A DNA stretch of 52,942 nucleotides from CAADGL01 sp964643885 (lineage in GTDB: Bacteria; Planctomycetota; Phycisphaerae; UBA1845; Fen-1342), in contig CAZXUI010000024.1 of NCBI GenBank assembly GCA_964643885.1, positions 1 to 52,942 of the forward strand. The letters are read 5' to 3'. Positions 1 through 7,998 of this stretch are shown here, piece after piece. Each line of letters opens with the position of its first letter. Position 1 is the stretch's first letter. Below the pieces are notes generated by a model. It did no database searches and was not told where the DNA came from. It saw only the letters and a list, made by a program, of their open reading frames with translations. The translations under genes were made by a program, and so were the position numbers.

Positions 1-134
1 TTCCGCGCCGCCCCCTTCCGCCCGCCCCGGCGCGCCCGCGCCATCGGGCAGCCCCGCCCTCCCCCCCCCCCGCGAAACCAGCTCACTCACACCGCCACGC
101 CCGCCCCTCACGAATCACGATCCCGCCACGCAGC

Positions 135-1196
135 CTACACCCCCGCCGCCACCCCAACCACCGGCCGTGCCAGCACCGGCCGCTGCTCGAACACTGACGG
201 TCCCGCCGGCCGAACCGGCCGGCTGCGACACAGAATCGCCACGCTGACCGCGAAGCTCACCATACTCACCGCCAACAGACCCAGCCCATACGCCCCGACC
301 AGCTCGGCCGGCATCTCCAGCGCCGCGATCAGCGTCGGCCACGCGTTCCAGATCAGGTTCAACCCGCCATGACAGAACACCGCCGGCCAGATCGAGTTCG
401 TCCGCCACGCGATCACCCCCAGCCACACCCCCACCGGCAGGGCGAACACCGACTGCACCGGATGCATGTGAATCGCCGCAAACAGCACGCTCGTCACGCC
501 GATCGCCCACGCCGGCCGCAGCCGCCGCAGCAGCCGCCGCTGAATCAACCCGCGGAAGTACAGCTCCTCGATCACTCCGGCCCCCAGCGTGACGGCCGCC
601 AGAAACAGCGCCAGCCCCGCCGGGTCGCGCACACTGCGCACCTGCTGAAACGCCTGGCCCATCGCCTCCTCGCCGACGCCGAGCCACACGGCCACCGGCA
701 TCGCCATCAGAACGCCCACCAGCGCCGCCACGAGCGTGCCGAACAGCAGCGGCAAGTAGGACAGCCAGCCGACGTTCGAGCGGCCGACGCCGAGCTGGTC
801 CGCGACGGGCTCGCGCCCGAACCGCGCCGCCAGCAGGCCCGTCAGCAGCACACCCGCCTGCGCGCTGAGCAGCAGAATCGCCAGCCCCACCGGCGTCGTG
901 AAGAAGTCCTCCATCGCCTGGCGCGCCACTGGAAACTCCGGCAGCGGCCTGGTCAGACTCTGATACATGCCCGCGAAAAACCCGGCCACGAACTGCATCA
1001 CGACCATCGCAGCCGCTGCCACCAGCGTCAGCCCCACTGCACCGATCACCCGCGGCGGCCGCGCCGGCCGCGCGCAGGGAATGACCACCGCCGCCGCCTG
1101 CGGCCCGCCCACGGACGCGGTCCGCGGAGCGAATGGCGACTCGTTCGAAGGCTCCACCGGCTGATCAGCGTGCTGCTCGCCCGTTTCAGAGGACAT
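135..1196 (-). CDS. CPBP family intramembrane metalloprotease
   Basis: A 353-residue polytopic membrane protein. Near the middle it carries EELYFRGLIQRRLL, the EExxxR signature of the CPBP (CAAX protease and bacteriocin-processing) family. An HMHP segment and a later CHGGLNLIWNAW supply the conserved histidines. Members of this family are glutamate/histidine intramembrane proteases. The substrate cannot be told from sequence. The first ~55 residues are polar and proline-rich, followed by a first membrane segment around VIGAVGLTLVAAAAMVVM. The ATG is preceded by a GGGAGG-like ribosome binding site. The gene reads toward the window edge and stands alone, with no obvious bacteriocin or prenylation partner. 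The family call is firm and the role unknown. Confidence 0.9.
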   Translation of the reverse strand: MSSETGEQHADQPVEPSNESPFAPRTASVGGPQAAAVVIPCARPARPPRVIGAVGLTLVAAAAMVVMQFVAGFFAGMYQSLTRPLPEFPVARQAMEDFFTTPVGLAILLLSAQAGVLLTGLLAARFGREPVADQLGVGRSNVGWLSYLPLLFGTLVAALVGVLMAMPVAVWLGVGEEAMGQAFQQVRSVRDPAGLALFLAAVTLGAGVIEELYFRGLIQRRLLRRLRPAWAIGVTSVLFAAIHMHPVQSVFALPVGVWLGVIAWRTNSIWPAVFCHGGLNLIWNAWPTLIAALEMPAELVGAYGLGLLAVSMVSFAVSVAILCRSRPVRPAGPSVFEQRPVLARPVVGVAAGV

Positions 1197-1567
1197 GACT
1201 CGGTCTTCCTCCCGTCAAGGCCGACTCTCGATTGAATGACTCACGAACAAACCGCCGCGTTACGATTGACCGACGCCGTGTGCGCCGGAATCGAGACGCT
1301 GTTACGAGAACGTGGATCGGCGCCCGAGCGGCCCTGTCATTGACCGTCAGGGCACACGATCGTAGCCGGTGGCTTCAAGCCACCGGAAAGCCCCTCCCCG
1401 TACGTCGTCCGTGGGGCCTTCCTCCCTCTCGAATCCGCAGACTCACAGACTTGTCCCCGGGGCGCCTCGCACCCGCTCGCCTTCCGAATCAGCGAAGTGG
1501 CACCCGCCCCGTCAGTTTCGCCCCGTCATTTCCGCCCCGTCATTTCCGCCCCGTCAATTCCGGCCCG
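1197..1567. other. intergenic stretch with repeats
   Basis: No coding region is convincing here. It holds a hairpin repeat (1361-1407) also found at 49338-49384, and most of a 14-bp tandem repeat (1511-1580) that runs into the end of paaA. The rest shows no recognisable element. Confidence 0.6.
1361..1407. repeat. dispersed hairpin repeat, copy 1
   Basis: It begins CGTAGCCGGTGGCTTCAAGC and contains an inverted repeat CCGGTGGC / GCCACCGG with a 5-nt loop, followed by a CCCCTCCCC(G/C)TACGTCG-like tail. A diverged copy with the same order of parts lies at 49338-49384. That copy reads GGCTTGAAGCC in the stem and ATCCCCCCACGTCG in the tail. Confidence 0.75.
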
Positions 1568-1580
1568 TCAATTCCGGCCT
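1511..1580. repeat. 14-bp tandem repeat, five units, overlapping the paaA stop
   Basis: Five consecutive 14-bp units start at 1511, 1525, 1539, 1553 and 1567. Units 2 and 3 are identical (GTCATTTCCGCCCC). Units 4 and 5 change to GTCAATTCCGGCC(C/T). The minus-strand stop codon of paaA (1568-1570) lies inside the fifth unit, so repeat expansion has reached the 3' end of the gene. Confidence 0.9.
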
Positions 1581-2620
1581 GGCGGCAGCCCCGCTCTCTG
1601 ACCCAGCACCGCCCGCCGCACCCACGCCCCCTGCTCATAACTGAACCGCCGCAGCCCCACCCGCTGCCTGTTCAGCGGCCCGTTCCCACGGATCACCGCG
1701 TGGAACTCCTCCCAGTCCGGCTGGCTGAAGCTCCACCGCCCCGTTTTCTCATCCCGCCGCAGATTCTCGTCCGGCACCCAGATCGGCAACCCGTCCGGAC
1801 TGCGCACCACCTTCCCGCCCGCATCGCGCTTGTACGTGTGAATCTTCAGCCCCAGGTCGAGCGCGGCCGGCGCGAACCGGTCCACGAACTGCTGCCGCAG
1901 ATCGTCGTTCGTCACCGTCTTGATCCGCCACGTCATGAACGGCCCGGTCTTGACGCTCTCCTTGTCCGGCGGCCCGAAGAACATCAGACACGGGTTCCAC
2001 CAGCGGTCGAACGCCTCCTGCGCCATCCGCTTCTGCCGCGGCGTCCCGCTCATCAGCGTCAGCACCATGTCCTCGCCGCTCTTGAAGTGAAACGCCTCCT
2101 CCATGTTGATCCGCCGCATCGTCCGCACATACGGCCCGTAGCTCCCGTCGGCCAGCGTCTTCTGATTCATGATCGCCGCACCGTCGACCAGCCACTGGAT
2201 CATCGCCACGTCCCCCCACGTCGGCGCCGGATAGTTGAACACGTTGTGATACTTCGTCTTGCCCGTCACCAGGTCGCGCAGCATCGCATCCCGCGGCTTG
2301 CCTAGGTCCTGGCTCACGCGATACAGCATCTGCCCGTGACCCACTTCGTCCTGCACCTTCGCGATCAGCGCCAGCTTGCGCTTCAGCGACGGCGCCCGCG
2401 TGATCCACTCCCCCTCCGGAAGCGCCCCCACGATCTCGCTGTTCGCGTGATGCTCCGCCATCCGCAGCATCCCCACCCGATAATTGTGCGGCATCCAGTC
2501 CCCAGCCTCGATCAGCTCGCCTCGGTCGATCCGCGACTGAAACTCCGCCAGCCGCTCCGCGTCTTCCTCGATGTTCCAGTCGATCTTCAGCTCTTCACCT
2601 GTCGACGCACTGACGCTCAT
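1568..2620 (-). CDS. paaA: 1,2-phenylacetyl-CoA epoxidase subunit PaaA-like
   Basis: The catalytic subunit of the diiron ring-1,2-epoxidase acts on phenylacetyl-CoA in aerobic phenylacetate breakdown. The 350-residue protein shows the ferritin-like helices with two ExxH iron-ligand motifs, EVGH in AKVQDEVGHGQMLY and EAFH in RRINMEEAFHFKSGED, plus EHHANSE upstream. The ATG at 2620 is preceded by GGGAGG; a longer in-frame start at 2692 is unlikely. PaaA normally sits in paaABCDE and works with PaaB, PaaC and the reductase PaaE, but none of these is adjacent here. The protein is somewhat longer than the usual ~310 residues, mostly at the C-terminal end, which runs into a tandem repeat. Family assignment is strong; whether it works as a full epoxidase depends on partners elsewhere. 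Confidence 0.88.
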   Translation of the reverse strand: MSVSASTGEELKIDWNIEEDAERLAEFQSRIDRGELIEAGDWMPHNYRVGMLRMAEHHANSEIVGALPEGEWITRAPSLKRKLALIAKVQDEVGHGQMLYRVSQDLGKPRDAMLRDLVTGKTKYHNVFNYPAPTWGDVAMIQWLVDGAAIMNQKTLADGSYGPYVRTMRRINMEEAFHFKSGEDMVLTLMSGTPRQKRMAQEAFDRWWNPCLMFFGPPDKESVKTGPFMTWRIKTVTNDDLRQQFVDRFAPAALDLGLKIHTYKRDAGGKVVRSPDGLPIWVPDENLRRDEKTGRWSFSQPDWEEFHAVIRGNGPLNRQRVGLRRFSYEQGAWVRRAVLGQRAGLPPGRN

Positions 2621-3016
2621 CCGACGCCTCCCGTGCTCTCGAAAGCTCTCCCGAACCGACCGGCCGGCCGCCGACGCAGACCCGCCGGCCACCCCCTTCG
2701 CGAGCCGGCCGCCGGATTATAGCCCCAACCCCGCACCCGCTCACTCGCGCCCCCACGCGCTCCGGCCCGGATTCTCGGACCTTCGCCGCCGCGGCCGGCT
2801 GCATCGCGGCCGGGCCGAGCCGCCGGCCCTGGCGGAAGGATTTCCCGTCCGCGTCGCAAGAAAGCTTGAACGTGCGATAACCGATCTGTAGAGTGGAGAC
2901 CGTAGCGCTTCGTTCGCAGCGCGACGCGTTCTCCCTTCGAGCGGCCGCTTTCCTCGCACGTCGCCGTCTCGAAGCGGGCCGTCAAATCTCCGTTCAACGT
3001 CCTGGAGGAATCCGAC
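2621..3016. other. divergent intergenic region between paaA and the haloperoxidase gene
   Basis: No gene is supported here. The region must hold the start signals for both divergent genes. The only candidate I can point to is a weak plus-strand promoter at 2866-2894. A GGAGG motif just before 3017 is the ribosome binding site of the haloperoxidase gene. Confidence 0.5.
2866..2894 (+). promoter_or_regulatory. possible sigma-70-type promoter for the haloperoxidase gene
   Basis: TTGAAC (2866-2871) and TAGAGT (2889-2894) are separated by 17 bp. Each matches four of six consensus bases. The site is about 120 bp upstream of the start codon. This is weak pattern evidence only. Confidence 0.3.
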
Positions 3017-4393
3017 ATGTGGTCTGTCCGCGCTCGTAGTGCAGCCGTCCTCAGCACGCTGCTCGTCCCCATCGCCTCCGCCGACATCATTGTCGACTGG
3101 GCCGAAGTCACGCTCGACGCCATCCGGGTCAACCGGACCGCCCCACCGCTCGCCGCCCGGGCCATGGCGATGGTCGGCATCGCCATGTACGACTCGGTCA
3201 ACTACGTCGCCGACACGCACGATCCGTATCTGGATCTCTCGGATGTCAATATCTCCGGTGGCATCTCCAAGGAAGCGGCCGCGGCGGCCGCCGCTCACCG
3301 CGTGCTCAGCAGCCTCTACCCCGACCTGGTTGAGACCTTCGACGCCGCCCTCGACGCCAGCCTCTCCACCGTCGCCGACGGCTCCAATGAAGACAACGGC
3401 GTCGCCCTCGGCCGCGCCGTGGCCGACAAGATGATCGCGCTGCGGGCCGACGACGGCGCCGACGCAATGGTCGCCTACGAGCCCAGCGGCGCCCCCGACG
3501 GCTGGCAGCCCACGCCGCCCGCCTTTCAGGCCAACCCCGCCCTGCCGCAGTGGCCCTACGTCAAGCCCATCTGCCTGGAGGACGTCTCCGCGCTTCGCCG
3601 CAAGGGCCCGCCGTCGCTCGACAGCGCCGAGTACACCCAGTCCTTCAACGAGGTGAAGGCCCTCGGCGCGGCCGACAGCACCGTCCGCACGGCCGAGCAG
3701 ACCACCATCGCCTTCTTCTGGGTCGACGGCCCCGGCACGGCCACGCCCCCCGGCCACTGGTGGCAGATCGCCCGCGACATCGCCGCCCAGCAGGGCAACA
3801 CCTTCGAGCAGAACGCCCGCCTCTTCGCGCTGATCGGCATGGCCGTCTGCGACGCCGGCATCTGCTCGTGGGACAACAAGTATTACTACGACCACTGGCG
3901 CCCCGTCACGGCCATCCGCGCCGCGGCCGACGACGGCAACCCGGACACCGAGCCCGACCCCGACTGGACCTCGCTCATCCCCACGCCGCCCTTCCCCAGC
4001 TACACCTCGGGCCACAGCACCTTCAGCGGCTCCGCCTCGAAGATCCTCGCGCTCTTCTACGGCACCGACGAGATCGAGTTCAGCACCACCTCGGACGACG
4101 TCCCCGGCGTGACGCGCAGCTTCGCCCGCTTTTCCGCCGCCGGCGACGAGGCCGGCCGCAGCCGCATCTACGGCGGCATCCACTGGGAGTACGACAACCA
4201 GGACGCCCTCGCCACCGGCCGCGAGCTGGCCGTGCAGATCTACAACAGCTTCTTGCAGGAGCGCAGCACGGACGTGATCGAGGTGCCGGTCGACGAGCTG
4301 ATCGAGTGCGGCCCGTTCGGCATCGTGCCGTTCACGATGCTCACGGCCGGGCTGCTGGGCATCCGCACGGCGCTGCCGCGGCGGAGGCGGTGA
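3017..4393 (+). CDS. vanadium-dependent haloperoxidase / PAP2-type exported phosphatase
   Basis: A 458-residue exported protein of the vanadium haloperoxidase/PAP2 superfamily. All three active-site motifs are intact: KYYYDHWRP (K288-x6-R295-P), the SGH of PSYTSGHSTFSG (H333), and SRIYGGIHWEYD (R383, H389), which fits SRxxxxxHxxxD exactly. These residues bind vanadate or phosphate. The N-terminus (RSAAVLSTLLVPIASA) is a signal peptide. The C-terminus is CGPFGIVPFTMLTAGLLG followed by an arginine-rich end, resembling a surface-sorting or anchoring tail. A GGAGG precedes the ATG. Halide oxidation is the usual role of this secreted subfamily, but phosphatase activity cannot be excluded. The gene faces the dockerin genes across a strong hairpin. 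Confidence 0.9.
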   Translation: MWSVRARSAAVLSTLLVPIASADIIVDWAEVTLDAIRVNRTAPPLAARAMAMVGIAMYDSVNYVADTHDPYLDLSDVNISGGISKEAAAAAAAHRVLSSLYPDLVETFDAALDASLSTVADGSNEDNGVALGRAVADKMIALRADDGADAMVAYEPSGAPDGWQPTPPAFQANPALPQWPYVKPICLEDVSALRRKGPPSLDSAEYTQSFNEVKALGAADSTVRTAEQTTIAFFWVDGPGTATPPGHWWQIARDIAAQQGNTFEQNARLFALIGMAVCDAGICSWDNKYYYDHWRPVTAIRAAADDGNPDTEPDPDWTSLIPTPPFPSYTSGHSTFSGSASKILALFYGTDEIEFSTTSDDVPGVTRSFARFSAAGDEAGRSRIYGGIHWEYDNQDALATGRELAVQIYNSFLQERSTDVIEVPVDELIECGPFGIVPFTMLTAGLLGIRTALPRRRR

Positions 4394-4438
4394 GGGCGGC
4401 GAAGGTCTATTCGCACGCGACGCGCATCGAATCAATAG

Positions 4439-4470
4439 GGCGCCGGCTGATGAATCCATCGGCCGGCGCC
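4439..4470. terminator. bidirectional hairpin between convergent genes
   Basis: A near-perfect 14-bp stem (GGCGCCGGCTGATG pairing with CATCGGCCGGCGCC, one G-T pair) closes a 4-nt loop AATC. It lies between the convergent haloperoxidase and dockerin genes. There is no T-run on either side, so it would be an atypical intrinsic terminator or mRNA-end stabiliser. Confidence 0.65.
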
Positions 4471-4522
4471 GGCACGTTCGTGAATCCGCGCACGCCGAGG
4501 CAGAGAAGGGCGAAACGCCGCG

Positions 4523-5236
4523 TTACGGACTACAGCCGTAGTCACCGATCAGCAGCACGAGATCGGCGAAGTCCGTATTACCGTCTCCGTCGAGGTCACC
4601 GGCAGATCCGCTTCCGAATTCTCCAATCAGGATAACCAGATCGGAGAAACCCGTCTCACCGTCGCCGTCGAGGTCTCCGAAGCAGCGAACGATCTCGATC
4701 ACGGCGGGGTCTCCGAGCTGGCCCGTTCCGACCAGGTTGAAATTGGGGATGACAGCGTCCAGCACGACCGTGTCCGCTGGGGGCGACCCGGCCTGAGGCA
4801 GCACCTCGACTTGTGTCAGACCCGGGTCGGTCGCCCGAAACTCGAATGTAGTGAGCCGCACGCCGCCCACATCGATCGAGACGGGCTGCCCGATCTGCGC
4901 GTAGGCGTCCCAGACACCGTCGCCGTCGGCCGGCGGAATCACTTCGTTGATTCCCCAAGGGTCGTTCTCCACGAGCCCAGACGATTGCCACAGTTCGTCC
5001 TCTTCGAGCGTCCCGAGCAGCTCGATGGCCACGGGATTCCAGGAAAAGATGACGCGAGCCGCGCTCGCCGTCACCGGCCGGTCGCTCACAGCGAACAGGT
5101 CGAGGCTGAAGGAGTCGCCCAGAACCACGCGCTGCGTCGCCGGCCGCCATTCAAGACGCACCGGCTGCTCGCCAGCACTCGCAGTGATCGCCATTGCGCC
5201 ACTCAGGACTCCCAGCAGCACCGATCGGCAGTTCAT
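4523..5236 (-). CDS. exported cohesin-like protein with C-terminal dockerin repeats
   Basis: A 237-residue exported protein. After a signal peptide (SVLLGVLSGAMAITASAG) comes a beta-rich cohesin-like domain (roughly residues 25-170, with FSWNPVAIELLG resembling the conserved strand of cohesin-type folds). Two Ca-binding dockerin-type loops follow, GDLDGDGETGFSDLVILIGE and GDLDGDGNTDFADLVLLIGD, ending in YGCSP. Loops of this type bind calcium in type I dockerins. In planctomycetes they are common on secreted proteins that are not part of a cellulosome. The start ATG overlaps the stop of the upstream gene by 4 bp (ATGA), so the two are probably translationally coupled. The binding partner is unknown. 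Confidence 0.82.
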   Translation of the reverse strand: MNCRSVLLGVLSGAMAITASAGEQPVRLEWRPATQRVVLGDSFSLDLFAVSDRPVTASAARVIFSWNPVAIELLGTLEEDELWQSSGLVENDPWGINEVIPPADGDGVWDAYAQIGQPVSIDVGGVRLTTFEFRATDPGLTQVEVLPQAGSPPADTVVLDAVIPNFNLVGTGQLGDPAVIEIVRCFGDLDGDGETGFSDLVILIGEFGSGSAGDLDGDGNTDFADLVLLIGDYGCSP

Positions 5237-7797
5237 GGCAGCCTCCGATCCCAGTTGTCCGGGTGTCCGCCGTCGGGCTGGTAGCCCTCACCGAGGGACT
5301 GTAGCCGACGCTCCTCCTCCTCCAGCAGCGTCATCACGTCCTCGATATCGACCACACCGTCACCGTTAAGGTCCGCCCTGCCAAGTTGCCCGAGACCAAG
5401 CGCGTTCAGCTCTTCGAGCGTAACCGACGCACGACCGCGCCCCCCTCCCAGAGCGCTGCAGCACGACGCATCACCTGTCGCAAAAAAGTTACTCGCGATA
5501 AAGGTGAAGTCCTCGACTCCGACGATCGCATCTCCGTCGATATCGGCGTGCGGCGCAGCTGTCTGACAATCCGTGTCGCCGCTGCCGTAGTTTCGCCGAA
5601 ACTGGTTGATCAGAACGCCGAAATCGAGAATGTCGATCACGTCCTCGCCCGCCAGATCGGTCAGATTCCCCTGCGTCAGCCAGCGATTCGGTCCAGCGAA
5701 GTTCACCTCGTAGGCACGGTCAATTACTCGGAAGCCGACGCTGCCGTCGTTCCGCAGGAGAGTTCGTCGCACGCTGTGAAGCGAGTCACGCGACGTCACA
5801 CAGGTGTAGCTGCCGCACGGCACGAGCAGCATCACCGGCGCGGGCGTGCGACCGTTGAACTCGGGATTGGTGGCCGAGTCGACCGAGAGCGACAGTTCGC
5901 CAGAAAGGTTCTCGATGAGGCCGGCGCAGTTGGTCAGCTCCAGCTCGATGCAGCGACTTATGAAATCACCAGACGAGGTCGGATTCGGGTCGTCGAAGAA
6001 CGGTTGCAGTTGCAGGTCGAGCCATAGCACGTTGAAGGGCTCGACCGTCACGGTTTGCACATCGCTCGCCTGATTTCCCGCCGGGTCCGTCGCAGTCCAG
6101 ACGATTTCTACTGGACTGTCAGCGCTGTCGAACGGATCCGTCAAATTCGGCCTGCCGTCGCTGCGCTCGAACGTGACTACGATGTCCGCTGGATCCGCTG
6201 TACATTCATCGCTGACCGTGGGACTGCCGATCTCTGCGGCAGTGAGAACCGACCGGCACTGGCCGGCATCCGCGAATGTGCTGATATCTGCGGGAGCATT
6301 CACCGTTGGCGGGTCCTGGTCGAGCGCGCTCACGCAGAGGTCATAGAGGAACGGCTCGAGTCCACCTTCCGGAATGTTCGCTGCAAGCCGTGTGGAGGGA
6401 TCATGAGTTCGAAAGACGACGGCGAGCGGTAGCGCAGGTGTACTCGTGTTCAGCGTAAACGTGAGTCTTGCCATTCTCATCGGCTGCGTCGCCCCCGCGC
6501 CGCCAGGCAGTATCTGCACCACGTAGTCGATCGTGCCCTCGATGGGGTCCACCTCCTCAGGTATCTCGACATCGAACGGGTTGTTCGGGTCACTCGCCCC
6601 GCCCGGGTCCGCGCTCTGGAAGGTCAACACGTCGGGGTCGTACAAAAGAAAGAACTGGCCACCCGTGATCTCCAGGCCGTTCGTCTGCTCGAGGTTTACG
6701 TCAACGACGAAGTCGCTCCCCGGACTGATGCAGGACCCCGCCGGTGTAGCGAGCGCTACAATCGGCCAGGTCGAATCTGCGAGCACAACGTGAAACCCTG
6801 CGCTCCACGAGCCTGGGCGGTCGCTGAATGTGCCCGCGACCTGGACATCCAGGATCCCGACCGTGCCGCTCGCAAGCATGATTCGCGCAACCACCCCGCC
6901 CAGTCCGGGAATTGCCGCATCGGGATCGTCCACCCACGCCCAATTGATCGAGGTAGGAGTAATGCTGTTGGTCGGAGCGGCGATCAATCTCGTGGCCGGC
7001 ACTTCGACGTTGGGGCAGAACGGGGGCGCGGTCATGAAACTGTCGTGACTGTTTGTGCAAATCGCGAATTCGAAGTTCGAATCCGGATTGCAGAACCCGC
7101 TTTCGGACGACATGCCGATGATCTCCGCCCCGACAAACCTCTGATTCGGCGCCAGGCAGGTGAGCACGAGATCGAACGCCCGACACTGACCGACGTTCAC
7201 AGCAGGGTTCTCGACAGCATACAATGCCGGCCGTGTCGCACAGCATGTCGAGAGTGCGATCGTCGCGGACGACGCCCACGAGCCACCTCCCACGAATGTG
7301 CCGGCTACCGCAACTTGCAGGATCCCCATTCCGCCTTCTTCCACTACAACCCGCGCGATGACGCCCCCAAGGCCGGGCGTGGCGGCATTTGGGTCGTCGG
7401 CCCACGCCCAATTGATGCTCGTAGATGTAAACGAGTTCGTGGGAGCGCCGATCAGTCTCGTGGCGGGCAGCTCCGTGTCCGGGCAGAACGGCGGCGCCGT
7501 CATGAAACTGTCACACTCGTTGAAGCAAAAGGCAAAGTTGAAGGTCGCATCCGGGTTTCGGAAGTCTCCGCGAGCGGAAGTTCCGCGGATCTCGGCCGCT
7601 GCGAACTTCTGATCGGGAGCAAGTCCATCGATTACCACATCGAACACACGCAGCGACGGCGCACAGATGTCGAGCCGCTCCACGGCCGTCAGCCCTACCT
7701 GCGCCGACGCGGGCTGCCCCGCTCCGAACGCGAACACAAATGAGGCGCTTGCCAAGAATACGCACGCAATAGCGCTAGACGGGGGTGAAACTTTCAT
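5233..7797 (-). CDS. large exported multidomain protein: two tandem repeats, cohesin-like, HYR and dockerin domains
   Basis: An 854-residue exported protein. Order: signal peptide (1-~33); two homologous ~150-residue repeats (about 38-180 and 181-345), each with FMTAPPFCP, PATRLI.APTNS, TSINWAW.DDP and PGLGGV.AR; a cohesin-like domain (about 346-490, with GGQFFLLYDPDVLTF); an HYR (hyalin-repeat) domain that includes PPTVNAPADI and VEIVWTATDPAGNQASD; a spacer; then two EF-hand-like dockerin segments (DIDGDAIVGVEDF and DLNGDGVVDIEDV). The chosen ATG at 7797 follows GGAGG; a longer frame from 7869 lacks a proper signal peptide. It probably has an adhesive or structural role at the cell surface. 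The two N-terminal repeats match no family I recognise. Confidence 0.85.
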   Translation of the reverse strand: MKVSPPSSAIACVFLASASFVFAFGAGQPASAQVGLTAVERLDICAPSLRVFDVVIDGLAPDQKFAAAEIRGTSARGDFRNPDATFNFAFCFNECDSFMTAPPFCPDTELPATRLIGAPTNSFTSTSINWAWADDPNAATPGLGGVIARVVVEEGGMGILQVAVAGTFVGGGSWASSATIALSTCCATRPALYAVENPAVNVGQCRAFDLVLTCLAPNQRFVGAEIIGMSSESGFCNPDSNFEFAICTNSHDSFMTAPPFCPNVEVPATRLIAAPTNSITPTSINWAWVDDPDAAIPGLGGVVARIMLASGTVGILDVQVAGTFSDRPGSWSAGFHVVLADSTWPIVALATPAGSCISPGSDFVVDVNLEQTNGLEITGGQFFLLYDPDVLTFQSADPGGASDPNNPFDVEIPEEVDPIEGTIDYVVQILPGGAGATQPMRMARLTFTLNTSTPALPLAVVFRTHDPSTRLAANIPEGGLEPFLYDLCVSALDQDPPTVNAPADISTFADAGQCRSVLTAAEIGSPTVSDECTADPADIVVTFERSDGRPNLTDPFDSADSPVEIVWTATDPAGNQASDVQTVTVEPFNVLWLDLQLQPFFDDPNPTSSGDFISRCIELELTNCAGLIENLSGELSLSVDSATNPEFNGRTPAPVMLLVPCGSYTCVTSRDSLHSVRRTLLRNDGSVGFRVIDRAYEVNFAGPNRWLTQGNLTDLAGEDVIDILDFGVLINQFRRNYGSGDTDCQTAAPHADIDGDAIVGVEDFTFIASNFFATGDASCCSALGGGRGRASVTLEELNALGLGQLGRADLNGDGVVDIEDVMTLLEEEERRLQSLGEGYQPDGGHPDNWDRRLP

Positions 7798-7893
7798 GTT
7801 GTGCCTCCAGGTAGTCAACCCACGCAATTGTGAGTCTTTTATGCGCAAAACTTGGGCCGTAGTTGTCAAGAGGCCCGTGCTGCCGAAACCGCT

Positions 7894-7998
7894 TTATCTC
7901 CGGCATCCAAAATCGTCGATCAACGCAACCCAATCGTCGCAGTCATAACTGGTACCGTATCCGGCGAAGAGCGCAACAAGATCGGAGAGTGCCGTTCA
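7894..7998 (-). pseudogene. dockerin tail cut off by an in-frame TGA
   Basis: Directly after the TGA at 7996-7998 the same frame stays open for 33 codons, to TAA at 7894-7896. It encodes TALSDLVALFAGYG, then TSYDCDDWVALIDDFGCRR. This is a dockerin half like the SDLVILIGEFG of the gene at 4523-5236. Joined to the upstream WDLDGDC it rebuilds a Ca-binding loop and helix. The TGA is therefore a nonsense change, a read-through codon or a sequence error. Confidence 0.8.

Noticed and set aside
369..1235. Long plus-strand frames opposite the CPBP gene, and similar long frames opposite GH127, SLC13 and the bd-like genes
   Set aside because: They are mirror frames of GC-rich genes, dominated by Arg, His, Pro and Gln, without family motifs.
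7864..7869. TTGACA as -35 box of the large dockerin gene
   Set aside because: Read on the minus strand no acceptable -10 lies 16-18 bp downstream; the nearest A/T-rich candidate is 20 bp or more away.
7996..7998. Selenocysteine codon at the in-frame TGA
   Set aside because: The position is in a calcium-binding dockerin loop, where selenocysteine has no known use, and I saw no suitable hairpin right after it.
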